In this document: piece by piece, positions 26,429-34,641 of the stretch
Layout of the letters: each line of letters opens with the position of its first letter
How positions within the stretch are numbered: position 1 is the stretch's first letter
DNA from: Deltaproteobacteria bacterium
GTDB lineage: Bacteria; Desulfobacterota; Desulfuromonadia; Desulfuromonadales; Geopsychrobacteraceae
Assembly (NCBI GenBank): GCA_024280485.1
Contig: JAJRQB010000150.1
Span: 1 to 41,015 of the forward strand
Direction: 5' to 3'
DNA length: 41,015 bases
Translations under genes and position numbers: made by a program
Notes under the pieces: generated by a model
Told to the model about the DNA's origin: nothing
The model's input: only the letters and a program-made list of their open reading frames with translations
Databases searched by the model: none

Positions 26429-26994
26429 GAATTCTGTGTGTCGATGACGATCAGGTCGCGCGTAAAATATATGAAAAGGGGCTGGCTCAGGAGATGCCCG
26501 AGGATCGTATCTTGGTGTTTGAAAATGCAGAAATAGCAAAACAGGTTCTGAGCGATGAGAAGGTTGATGTCGTCATCACCGATATGGTCATGCCCGGCGA
26601 ATCGGGACTTGAATTGCTCCGCTTTGTCCGCGAGGAATCGACATCGACCGAAGTTATCCTGGTAACCGGTCATGCCTCGATCGATACGTCCGTCGAGGCG
26701 ATGCGCCTGGGCGCCCGCGACTATATAGAAAAACCGATCGACATTTCACTGCTTCGCGAAAAGCTGGAGAATATTCGTGAGTATCAGCGACGGGTCAGTG
26801 AGACGGAAGATTATCGCCTGGCCAAGGAGGCTGTTGAGCAGCATGCTGCGGAGGGGATAGCTCTGCTTGAGGGGCGTGTCGAACAGATGCGTCAGTTGAT
26901 ACTCGAGGCCAGAAGGATAACCGAAACGGATCAGTCTGGTACCGCGGAGCAGCGCTTGGAAAAACTGAAAGAGATACTTCAGCGCCTATCCTGA
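26425..26994 (+). CDS. Response regulator with coiled-coil tail
   Basis: A 189-aa protein with an N-terminal receiver (D7-D9, D53 in ITDMVMPGESG, T81 in LVTGHA, K103 in IEKPID) and about 70 further residues predicted to be helical and coiled-coil (EQHAAEGIALLEGRVEQM). The receiver resembles NtrC-type receivers (GHASIDTSVEAMRLGARDYIEKP) more than flagellar CheY. No DNA-binding or enzymatic domain follows. It is translationally coupled to cheB and lies before cheR, so it is the free receiver of this operon and may be its output. The tail could mediate dimerisation or docking; this is inferred. Confidence 0.88.
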   Translation: MRILCVDDDQVARKIYEKGLAQEMPEDRILVFENAEIAKQVLSDEKVDVVITDMVMPGESGLELLRFVREESTSTEVILVTGHASIDTSVEAMRLGARDYIEKPIDISLLREKLENIREYQRRVSETEDYRLAKEAVEQHAAEGIALLEGRVEQMRQLILEARRITETDQSGTAEQRLEKLKEILQRLS

Positions 26995-27009
26995 AAGGTG
27001 GTTCGGTTC

Positions 27010-27855
27010 ATGGGTCTCAAGTTACAACCACAAGAATTTCCGGTGCTCCGGGATTTTATCGCCGAAATCTCTGGTAATCTGCTGGCCGACGGCAAGGAGT
27101 ATCTGATCGAAAGTCGTCTGGGAGATCTCGCGCTGGAATCTGGCTGCCATTCCTTTACCGAGCTCTACCATAAGGCCAGAGGAGGTGGCGGGAAGGAGCT
27201 GCGCAACAGGATTGTCGACGGGATTACGATTAATGAAACCCTCTGGTTTCGTGATCAGCACCCCTTCACCATTCTGCGTGAAAAGTTGTTGCCCGAATTG
27301 GCCCGACAGGTCCGCGAAGGGCAGCGCAGCAAGATCCGCATCTGGTCGGCCGCATCATCGACCGGTCAGGAAGCCTACTCGACAGCGATGTTGATTTGCG
27401 AGTTTGCCCGGACGACCCCTCAGTTGCGACCCGAGATGTTTGAAATTGTCGGAACAGACATCTGCGATACGGCCCTTGCCGTGGCGAAGAAGGGAAGTTA
27501 TGACCGGGTTGTCATCAATCGTGGCCTGCCGCCAGATTTACGCAAGCGCTATTTTCAGGAAGATGATCGTCAATGGCGCATTGGAGATGAGATAAAAAAG
27601 ATGGTCAGTTTCCGCAACTTCAATTTGATGGACAGTTTTTCCACTTTGGGACGCTTTGATGTCATTTTTTGTCGTTACGTGGCGATTTACTTTTCCAGAG
27701 AAGGGAAGGTTCAGCTCTATAACAAAATTGCCAAAAAGCTGAATCCCGGCGGAGTTCTCTTTCTTGGCGCGTCAGAGTTCCTGAGCGTCTATAGCGACGA
27801 TTTTTCTCAGTCCCAGCACCAGAAGGGTGTTTACTATCAACTGGCCTCGGAGTAA
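27010..27855 (+). CDS. cheR: Chemotaxis protein methyltransferase CheR
   Basis: A 281-residue CheR-family SAM-dependent methyltransferase. Visible are the N-terminal helical domain, NETLWFRDQHPF (usual NETxFFR), the SAM loop SAASSTGQEAYS, GTDICDTAL, and FCRYVAIYF, where the usual CRNVxIYF asparagine is replaced by tyrosine. The ATG at 27010 has AGGTGG eight bases upstream; the GTG at 26998 lies in that site and is less likely. It is the last gene of the block, followed by a terminator. Together with cheB 25316-26428 it gives this pathway its own adaptation enzymes. Confidence 0.92.
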   Translation: MGLKLQPQEFPVLRDFIAEISGNLLADGKEYLIESRLGDLALESGCHSFTELYHKARGGGGKELRNRIVDGITINETLWFRDQHPFTILREKLLPELARQVREGQRSKIRIWSAASSTGQEAYSTAMLICEFARTTPQLRPEMFEIVGTDICDTALAVAKKGSYDRVVINRGLPPDLRKRYFQEDDRQWRIGDEIKKMVSFRNFNLMDSFSTLGRFDVIFCRYVAIYFSREGKVQLYNKIAKKLNPGGVLFLGASEFLSVYSDDFSQSQHQKGVYYQLASE

Positions 27856-27932
27856 GGCGTAAAGAGCCACAAGCGAGGCACTGGAATCTGTCCCCGTCGC
27901 GACTGATTCCGCGCCTGCGGTGACAGGAGAAT

Positions 27933-27956
27933 AAGCCCCTGGGGGGCTTTTATTTT
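27933..27956 (+). terminator. Rho-independent terminator of the second chemosensory operon
   Basis: AAGCCCC (27933-27939), loop TGG and GGGGCTT (27943-27949) form a seven-pair stem followed directly by TTATTTT. It lies 78 bases after the cheR stop and abuts the end of the convergent glutamate synthase gene. The T-run is on the plus strand only. Confidence 0.85.
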
Positions 27957-30268
27957 CAGACAACCTGTTCCATCGCCCATACACCACAAGGGCAGATCCC
28001 CGCACAGATACTGCACCCGATACAATCATGGTCTTCTGAAATATATTCAAAGGTGCCGTCCTCTTTGTCGACGCGACGAATGGCCCCTTCAGGGCACGCT
28101 TCAAGGCACATGGTGCAATCGCGGCAAGTCCCACAGCTGATGCAGCGCAGGGTCTCTTCCTTGCCGTCTGTCACGTTAAATTTCCCCCGGTTGCGCGGTT
28201 TGAACAGTTCTTTACTCAGGCAAGCCTGATTTATCATTTCAGGTTTGATGATCGGCTTTAGTTCCTTGCCGCTCAGCATATCGTTAATATAGGTGATCGC
28301 TTCCTGTCCCTGGCCTATTGCGTGAGTCAGCAACCCGGGGTGAGTGGCATCGCCAATGGCGAAGATCCCCGGAGCCTTGGTTGACTGACCACAGGCATCA
28401 ATATCCATCATGCCGCGTTCGGTCAACCATTCACGTGGAACGTAGGAGAGATCAGGACGTTCACCGATCGAGATAATAACATCATCGGCCTCGATCAATT
28501 CACCATCCTTAGTCACCAGCCCTTCGGCAGTAATCTTTTCGGTAAAGACCGGCCAGCGGACTTCGCCGCCGAGATCTTTGACGTGATCGATCTCCTTCTT
28601 GAAGGCGGCCGGACGCTGGACGTCGATGGAGATGACTTTTTCAGCGCCCATGGCGTAGGCCCCCAGGCAGACGTCCATCCCCGCGTTACCGGCACCGATG
28701 ACGACGACCCGTTTGCCGATTTTCGGTTTCTTGCCAGCGTTGACCTCTTTGAGAAAATCGAGACCCTTGATCAGGCGCTCATGGCCGGGGAAGGGGATGA
28801 CAACAGCATTGTGCGAACCCGAGGCAATCACCACAGCATCGTGGTCTTTATGGATCTGCTCGAAAAGTTCGGCATCGACCGGGGTATTGTTCTTAACGTC
28901 GATACCCAGATCTTTGATCCGCTTGATCTCACTTTGAAGTGAATTTTCAGGCAAGCGGTCCGTAGGAATGACCTGACGCAGCTTTCCGCCAACTTCAGTA
29001 TCCGCCTCAAAAACCGTGACAGAATGGCCTGAAAGGCGTGCCTGCCAGGCCGCAGAGAGACCACCAGGACCACCACCTATCACCGCAATCTTCCTGCCGG
29101 TCGCCGCGGCTGTTTCTGGAGCAGAAATGTCACGTGACAGTCGACCAAGCGAGGCCATGCTGACCGATTTGTCGACAAACTGACGGCTGCAGGCATCCAT
29201 GCAAGGGTTGGGGCAGACTTCACCACAAACGCTGGCTGGAAAGGGTGAATACTTCAGGACCAGTTGCAGGGCTTCTTCATGCTTGCCCTGACGCAACAGG
29301 TTGATGCGATCCTGGGTCGGAATATTTGACGGACAAGCTACCTGGCAAGGCGCGCCAAATTTTTTATCCTGCCAGTGAGGAACTTTGAGTCGTCCGCTCC
29401 CGGTATTGACCAGTCCAGCGACATCCAGGTAGTCATCATCGATAAGATCGCCGAAAATGCCACCCTCGACCCACTTTTGGGTGCGAAACTCGTGCATGGT
29501 GATACGCGAATGGACGCGGCGCTCAGCGTTGCTCTTGGCGACAATCTTCTTCCAGGCCGAAAATTTGGTCAGTTCTTCAAGCAACTCGTTGCGTTCTACC
29601 TTGCCGAGAAAGGTCGGCATTCCCGCTGTGAGAAACTCACGGTCAGCGTCATCGAGATCGAGCATCCAGACATCTTCGGAAAGTCCTTTGACCGGACCGC
29701 GCACATAGATTGTGCCGCCGACCATGCCAGCACAGGTGCGGTTGCCGAGAATCGAGTTCACATTTTCGCAGCCGACGCCACAGATGACCGCGATACCGCC
29801 ACCCATAAATTCGAAGCAGAAGGAACCGGTGCGTTTGAGGACCCAGAATTCAGGAGCAGGGTAGGCCGGATCATGTTTCATTAGCGACCCGGAGCGGGTG
29901 CCGACCCGACCTGCGACGTAGATCTTGCCGCTGGCCGCACAATGAGCTGTGGTGTCACCGCCATCGCCGAGAATAGTCAGTTCAGCGCCAGCGTTCAACC
30001 ATCCTGCATCGGCAGGAGCCGAACCTTCGACAATGATCTCGGTCCCTTCGAGGCCAAAGGAGCCGACTCGCTGACCGGGGTTTTTGACCCGGAACTTAAG
30101 TGGAGAGCCGTCTTCGGTCCAGAGTGGACCACCGATGTTGTGGTGGCCGCTGGCAAGAATTTCAAATTCGGTTTTGCCAGCGTCGAGAGCGCCATAAATC
30201 TGTTGCAGCAGCAGCTGGGTTGAAATCCGCTGGTTATTTTCATCAAAGCCAATAATTTTAGCTGACAT
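27956..30268 (-). CDS. Glutamate synthase-related fusion: GXGXG domain + GltD-like oxidoreductase + ferredoxin
   Basis: A 770-residue fusion. Residues 1-250 form a GXGXG beta-helix domain as at the GltB C-terminus (repeats such as GTIYVRGPV). Then comes a GltD-like flavoprotein: [4Fe-4S] cysteines C308, C312, C348, C352, C356, C360, an FAD site IGGGPGG (397-403) and an NADPH site IGAGNAG (524-530). The end is a ferredoxin-like region with two Cys clusters (about 706-762). In glutamate synthase this part supplies electrons from NAD(P)H to the FMN subunit, or takes them from ferredoxin. It is the third gene of the split GOGAT operon. A GGAG nine bases before the ATG supports the start. The direction of electron flow cannot be read from sequence. 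Confidence 0.9.
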   Translation of the reverse strand: MSAKIIGFDENNQRISTQLLLQQIYGALDAGKTEFEILASGHHNIGGPLWTEDGSPLKFRVKNPGQRVGSFGLEGTEIIVEGSAPADAGWLNAGAELTILGDGGDTTAHCAASGKIYVAGRVGTRSGSLMKHDPAYPAPEFWVLKRTGSFCFEFMGGGIAVICGVGCENVNSILGNRTCAGMVGGTIYVRGPVKGLSEDVWMLDLDDADREFLTAGMPTFLGKVERNELLEELTKFSAWKKIVAKSNAERRVHSRITMHEFRTQKWVEGGIFGDLIDDDYLDVAGLVNTGSGRLKVPHWQDKKFGAPCQVACPSNIPTQDRINLLRQGKHEEALQLVLKYSPFPASVCGEVCPNPCMDACSRQFVDKSVSMASLGRLSRDISAPETAAATGRKIAVIGGGPGGLSAAWQARLSGHSVTVFEADTEVGGKLRQVIPTDRLPENSLQSEIKRIKDLGIDVKNNTPVDAELFEQIHKDHDAVVIASGSHNAVVIPFPGHERLIKGLDFLKEVNAGKKPKIGKRVVVIGAGNAGMDVCLGAYAMGAEKVISIDVQRPAAFKKEIDHVKDLGGEVRWPVFTEKITAEGLVTKDGELIEADDVIISIGERPDLSYVPREWLTERGMMDIDACGQSTKAPGIFAIGDATHPGLLTHAIGQGQEAITYINDMLSGKELKPIIKPEMINQACLSKELFKPRNRGKFNVTDGKEETLRCISCGTCRDCTMCLEACPEGAIRRVDKEDGTFEYISEDHDCIGCSICAGICPCGVWAMEQVV

Positions 30269-30280
30269 ATTCTTAATCTC

Positions 30281-30353
30281 CGTGAGGAGTAAGGAGTGAG
30301 GAGTAAGATGTGGGTTTTTCTCGCCTCACACTTCTCGCTTCACGCCTCACGCG
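30281..30353. repeat. Degenerate GTGAGGAGTAA/CTCGCTTCACGC repeat
   Basis: The gap between the two large glutamate synthase genes is filled by tandem near-copies of GTGAGGAGTAAG (30282-30307) and, after a T-run, by a pyrimidine-rich complement-like stretch (CTCGCCTCAC and GCTTCACGCCTCACGCG, 30319-30352). The two halves can pair imperfectly, giving a foldback of about 70 bases. Such short purine/pyrimidine repeats appear as intergenic repeats in related genomes. It could affect message stability between the two genes. Confidence 0.55.
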
Positions 30354-30356
30354 TTC

Positions 30357-32000
30357 TTAACAGACGTACTGAATCTGTAGTTTGTCGGCAACGGCATGGT
30401 CGGTGGCGATCAGTGCGTCGGCCCGACCGACTGGCAGCGAACTGTTGCCGATGGGGGCCATCAGTTTCTTGAGCTCGGTATTCATCGCCAGGAAGTAATT
30501 GACAATGTTTTGCGCAACCTTTTCCGGGTCGAGGCGTTTGACCAGTGGCGGTTCCTGAGTGGTGATGCCGACCGGGCAGAGGCCGGTATTGCAGGCGTTG
30601 CAGCGACCTTGATCGTTGCCGACACAGCCTGCCATCTGCAGAATCAATTTGCCGGTGAAGACACCGTTGGCGCCGAGACAGATCATCTTGAACGCATCGG
30701 CAGCGAGGTCGCCGGTTTTGCCGAGTCCGCCAGCGGCCCAGAGTGGGATCTGGCCCTGGCGACCCTGAGCGGTAGCGGCCAGATAGCAGTCGCGAAGTTT
30801 GGAAACAATCGGATGGCCGGTATGGTCGAGGCTGACCTCATGGGCGGCTCCGGTCCCACCATCGATACCGTCGAGAAACAGACCCCCGACGATGTTGTAG
30901 GGGTCACGCACCAGGTTATTGTAGACGCTGACACTGGTCGCCGATGCGGCAACCTTGATCGCCACCGGCACGCGGAATTTGAAGGCAGCATTGAAGGAGA
31001 GGAACATCTTCTGCACACTCTCTTCGATCGAGTAGAGGCCCTGGTGGTTCGGCGGTGACAATAGGTCGGTCTTGGGCACACCGCGAATTGCCTGAATGTG
31101 CTCGGCAACCTTATTCGCCATCAGTAGTCCGCCGTCACCCGGCTTGGCACCCTGGCCAATCTTGATCAGGATGCCAGCAGGATCTTCGATCATGTGCGGC
31201 ATCGCCTTGGCAATCCGGTTCCAGCCGAAGTGCCCCGACCCAATCTGCAGGATCATATATTTGAGGTATCTCGATTTCAGTAAGCGAACAGGCACGCCTC
31301 CCTCGCCGGAACACATCCGGACAGGTAGCCCACACTCTTCGTTGAGGTAGGCGACCGCCATGGCGACCGCTTCCCACATCCGCCAGGAGAGGGCGCCGAT
31401 CGACATATCCCCGATGATGACTGGATAGATCCAGTTCACTGGAGGGGTGGTCCCTGTCGTCTGCAAGAGACCGTCGGGGCCGATCCCCATCGGTAGCTTC
31501 TCTGGCGGCAGAATCCGCCCGAAGGGTGCCAGTATGTCGAAGGTGTGGCGCTGGGCGTCAAGACTCGGGTCGGTCATCTGCGAAATGCGGCCGACACGCA
31601 GTTTGTCGAGGGTTCGAACCGCAGATTCCAGATTTTTACGTCCGCCCCGTTTGATCGAATCGCCGCCGAGGCAGCGGGTAATGATCGGGTGACGTGAGTC
31701 GGGATTGCGTAGCGGAGCGATGGCATCGTTGGGACAGATCTTTTCGCAGATTCCGCAGCCACGACAGTAATTTTTAACCGATTTGACCTGTCGAATCACC
31801 GGAACTGCTGAGAACCGCGCTTTGGGCTCGGGAAGTTCGCTTTCGGAGAAGACCATGCGCCGTTTTTCGATCTTGGCTTCGATCGCGCGGAAAGAGCAGG
31901 CCGAGACACAGGAACCGCAAAGGGTACAGCGATGGGCGTCATAGCTGATCTTCCAGGGCAGATCATTAGAGGTGACGTCCTGTACTTTCATTGTTTCCAT
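30357..32000 (-). CDS. gltB: Glutamate synthase FMN-binding subunit with N-terminal ferredoxin domain
   Basis: A 547-residue synthase subunit that makes glutamate from 2-oxoglutarate and ammonia using FMN electrons. The N-terminus carries two [4Fe-4S] motifs (C25, C28, C31, C35 and C79, C82, C85, C89). The FMN barrel follows (about 150-520), with the family signature GQGAKPGDGG (282-291), DGIDGGTGA (377-385) and the [3Fe-4S] cysteines C459, C467, C470, C475. This is the archaeal-type split arrangement, not the ~1500-residue GltB. GGAGG seven bases before the ATG fixes the start, and the gene overlaps the preceding amidotransferase gene by 13 bases. Confidence 0.92.
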   Translation of the reverse strand: METMKVQDVTSNDLPWKISYDAHRCTLCGSCVSACSFRAIEAKIEKRRMVFSESELPEPKARFSAVPVIRQVKSVKNYCRGCGICEKICPNDAIAPLRNPDSRHPIITRCLGGDSIKRGGRKNLESAVRTLDKLRVGRISQMTDPSLDAQRHTFDILAPFGRILPPEKLPMGIGPDGLLQTTGTTPPVNWIYPVIIGDMSIGALSWRMWEAVAMAVAYLNEECGLPVRMCSGEGGVPVRLLKSRYLKYMILQIGSGHFGWNRIAKAMPHMIEDPAGILIKIGQGAKPGDGGLLMANKVAEHIQAIRGVPKTDLLSPPNHQGLYSIEESVQKMFLSFNAAFKFRVPVAIKVAASATSVSVYNNLVRDPYNIVGGLFLDGIDGGTGAAHEVSLDHTGHPIVSKLRDCYLAATAQGRQGQIPLWAAGGLGKTGDLAADAFKMICLGANGVFTGKLILQMAGCVGNDQGRCNACNTGLCPVGITTQEPPLVKRLDPEKVAQNIVNYFLAMNTELKKLMAPIGNSSLPVGRADALIATDHAVADKLQIQYVC

Positions 32001-33094
32001 CGCTGAACCTCCAGTTTTTCATCGATCGTCACGATCTCGCGCTCGTGGGGGTAGATGTCTGTTGCCCAATCTCGATCCGGGAGAATCTCATTAATGCCGC
32101 AGACTTCAGAAGAGAAGACGACAGTATCCTCGGTTCGCCCGATCACTATCGGACGTAATTTTTTAGCGTCACAACAGGTGAACAGGGTGTTGTCTGGTAG
32201 TACACCGATGATGGTATTGGGACCATTGATCTCGAGGTGGCCTAAAGACTGACGGATCGCTTTGAGCTGCTGAGCGTCTTCCCGTTTCTCAATGTCATCA
32301 AATGGCAGTGGGGTCACGACATGCTTGAAATAGCGTAACGGCCAGTTAAGCTCGCGATGGATATAGTGCAGGGTGTAGAGAAAGCACTGCGAGTCAGATT
32401 CGAAACCGATATAGCCACGATGCAGCTTGCGTTGAAACTCGACATTCTTGAGGTAGAAGGTGTTTTCGCCATTGGCCAGAGCCGTGTACCCCTGTAGGTG
32501 AAAGGGGTGAGCTGCATAGCGGACAATGTCGTAGTTGGTGTTCTGCCGGCACTGGGTGGTAATGACTTTAGCGGTTAGCTTGGTGTCAGGCTCCCAAAGG
32601 CGAAAGTAGGTACCGATGTCGCGTGGGTTGCCGATCTCTTTCAGTGTGACAACGTCAGGCCAGAAGGAGTAAGCGAACCCCTCTTCATTCGGCTCAAGGG
32701 CCGCACGCAACTTCAGACGCATGTCGAGCAGCAGGTCCTCTTTCACCTTCTGCTCGGCATTGCGGAAAGATTTAGGGTAGTCAAAGGTTTCGAAGACGTA
32801 ATTCGGCATCGCATTGATGTCGAGACCCGGACGATCATCGGTTTCAGGAACCCATTGCATGACCCGCTGAAAGCCTGCCTGATGCAGAATATCCTCAGCC
32901 AGTCTGACCCCTTGGTCGGTCGCGGCCATCGACAGGGTCGGGAGATGTTTGTAGTTTTCAAAAATGCCTCCGAGATCATGCATGACCATGGCAAATCCGG
33001 AATTGTCATGGCCTTTTTGCTGCGACTGCATCAATTGCAGCGCTTGACTCGGGTGCACGTAGTTGAGGCTTTTAATAGCTCCGATGCGACACAT
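31988..33094 (-). CDS. Glutamine amidotransferase class II subunit of split glutamate synthase
   Basis: A 368-residue N-terminal nucleophile amidotransferase that releases ammonia from glutamine. The frame is open upstream to 33196, but the start at 33094 is chosen because it places Cys at position 2 (MCRIGAIKS), where the catalytic nucleophile must be freed by Met removal. An AAGGAG lies 11 bases upstream. HDNSGFAM, ANGEN (207-211) and GFESDSQ fill the usual substrate and oxyanion positions. It is the first gene of the operon, and its end overlaps the FMN subunit gene. Ammonia is expected to pass to that subunit. A sigma-54-type promoter lies ~70 bases upstream. Confidence 0.9.
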   Translation of the reverse strand: MCRIGAIKSLNYVHPSQALQLMQSQQKGHDNSGFAMVMHDLGGIFENYKHLPTLSMAATDQGVRLAEDILHQAGFQRVMQWVPETDDRPGLDINAMPNYVFETFDYPKSFRNAEQKVKEDLLLDMRLKLRAALEPNEEGFAYSFWPDVVTLKEIGNPRDIGTYFRLWEPDTKLTAKVITTQCRQNTNYDIVRYAAHPFHLQGYTALANGENTFYLKNVEFQRKLHRGYIGFESDSQCFLYTLHYIHRELNWPLRYFKHVVTPLPFDDIEKREDAQQLKAIRQSLGHLEINGPNTIIGVLPDNTLFTCCDAKKLRPIVIGRTEDTVVFSSEVCGINEILPDRDWATDIYPHEREIVTIDEKLEVQRWKQ

Positions 33095-33420
33095 TTTAGT
33101 TAGGACTCCTTCGTGGATTAAATACCCCTGTGCAATAGCTGGCAAAGGGAGGCGCGGGTTGTAGAGCAGGTTTTGTGCCATTCCGCTAGCCGACATGATT
33201 GAGTGTGGTGTTTACGCTCTAAGTTGCTGAAGATATGTAGTAAAGCCGAGGTTTCTGTGGAATTTTTGTTGAGCTTTAGGGGTGTGGCTTATGAGGGGAA
33301 CTGAGGCATTGAGCTTTTATACGAAGTAGTTGAGTTGTTTTGCTACACAGTATGCTCGCTGCGCTGTCGCGACTGAAGACTGTTGCACTGACATTTTCAG
33401 ATTCTGAGCATGGTTTTCGC
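33095..33420. other. Intergenic region upstream of the glutamate synthase operon
   Basis: About 330 bases of leader and control DNA between the amidotransferase gene and the terminator of the aminotransferase gene. The sigma-54 motif at 33165-33180 is the only strong signal. Upstream (33200-33420, read on the minus strand) there is room for enhancer sites, but no clear NtrC-type TGCACC-N5-GGTGCA palindrome was seen. No open reading frame with coding character is present. Confidence 0.5.
33165..33180 (-). promoter_or_regulatory. Sigma-54 promoter of the glutamate synthase operon
   Basis: On the minus strand the bases read TGGCACAAAACCTGCT. Against the consensus TGGCACG-N4-TTGCW only two non-invariant positions differ, and the GG and GC dinucleotides are exactly ten bases apart. 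Transcription would begin near 33154 and leave a leader of about 60 bases before the amidotransferase ATG. Nitrogen control of glutamate synthase by RpoN is well known, which supports the call. Confidence 0.7.
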
Positions 33421-33457
33421 AAAAAAAAGCCCGCAACCAATTTTTTTGGTGCGGGCT
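33421..33457 (-). terminator. Rho-independent terminator of the aminotransferase gene
   Basis: AGCCCGCAACC (33428-33438) pairs with GGTGCGGGCT (33448-33457), with one bulged A, and on the minus strand the stem is followed by a run of seven or more T. It lies 28 bases after the ilvE stop. A weaker T-run on the other side is not enough to call it bidirectional. Confidence 0.88.
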
Positions 33458-33484
33458 GGTGAAGTTTTTTAAATAGGGATCCGT

Positions 33485-34549
33485 TTAAAGCTCAACCACC
33501 CAGTCGTGTTTGTCGGTTTGGCGGCCATATTGAATATCGGTCAGTTCCTTGTACAACTTCATCGTCAGCTCCCCCGGTTCGCCGTTGCCAAGCTGAACAC
33601 ATTTGTCCTTGTAGCAGAAGGAGCCAACCGGTGAGATAACGACAGCAGTGCCAGTGCCGAAAGCTTCTTTGAGGCGACCATTACCGGCACCTTCCATCAC
33701 TTCATCAACCGACAGTGCGCGCTCTTCGATCTTGTAGCCCATATCCTTCAGTAGATGCAGTACCGAGCGGCGGGTGATTCCATCCAGAACTGTCCCTTTG
33801 AGTGGTGAAGTGACGATCTTGTCATCGTAGAGGAAAATCATATTCATACTGCCGACCTCTTCGACATACTTCTTCTCGCGGGCATCGAGCCACAAGACCT
33901 GATCGTAGCCGTTTTCGGCAGCTTCTTTTGCTGCCATCAGGCTGGCGGCATAGTTCCCGCCAGTTTTTGCTTCACCGGTTCCGCCGTGGGCAGCACGCAC
34001 ATAGTGATCGGAGATCCAGATTTTGACCGGAGCAATCCCACCTTTGTAGTAGGCACCAACCGGAGAAAGGATGATATAACAGAGGTATTGATCTGCCGGG
34101 CGCACGCCGAGAAATGCCTCAGTGGCGATCATGGTCGGACGGATATAGAGACTGGTCCCCTCACTCTTCGGAACCCAGTCAGATTCGAGACGGATTAACT
34201 CAAGCAATGAGTCGAGAAAGAACTTTTCATCGACCTCAGGCATACACATCCTTGTCGCACTCCGATTGAAGCGCGAGATGTTATCCTGAGGGCGGAAGAG
34301 AGCAATTGAGCCGTCTGAGCGGCGGAAGGCTTTAAGCCCTTCAAAGATCTCTTGTGAGTAGTGAAGAACCGTGGCCGCCGGGTCGAGGGAGAAGGGACCA
34401 TAAGGCTGGATACGTGCCGAATGCCAGCCCTTTTTGCGGTCGAACTCCATGACGAACATGCGGTCGGTAAACTCGGTTCCGAAGGCCAGTTTTGATTCGT
34501 CATCGATCTTTGCTTTCGGAGTGCTGAGCGGAAGGATGTCACGTTTCAT
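33485..34549 (-). CDS. ilvE: Branched-chain amino acid aminotransferase
   Basis: A PLP enzyme that exchanges the amino group between glutamate and the 2-oxoacids of valine, leucine and isoleucine. It is of the larger (~350 aa) BCAT type. Key segments: EIFEGLKAFRRSDG (68-80), SLYIRPTMIAT, and GEAKTGGNYAAS with K195 as the PLP-binding lysine, followed by EEVGSMNMIF and PLKGTVLDGITR. The frame is open upstream to 34639, but the ATG at 34549 is preferred: GAGGG lies six bases before it and the family begins there. It is a single-gene unit with its own terminator. It uses glutamate, the product of the neighbouring operon. Confidence 0.95.
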   Translation of the reverse strand: MKRDILPLSTPKAKIDDESKLAFGTEFTDRMFVMEFDRKKGWHSARIQPYGPFSLDPAATVLHYSQEIFEGLKAFRRSDGSIALFRPQDNISRFNRSATRMCMPEVDEKFFLDSLLELIRLESDWVPKSEGTSLYIRPTMIATEAFLGVRPADQYLCYIILSPVGAYYKGGIAPVKIWISDHYVRAAHGGTGEAKTGGNYAASLMAAKEAAENGYDQVLWLDAREKKYVEEVGSMNMIFLYDDKIVTSPLKGTVLDGITRRSVLHLLKDMGYKIEERALSVDEVMEGAGNGRLKEAFGTGTAVVISPVGSFCYKDKCVQLGNGEPGELTMKLYKELTDIQYGRQTDKHDWVVEL

Positions 34550-34641
34550 TTTATGCCCTCGTGTACAGGAGATAGGGGAATTGTTGTTCTTAACATAAAC
34601 CGGACGGATGTCGCAAGATACAGAACCTTGTAAGATCATAA

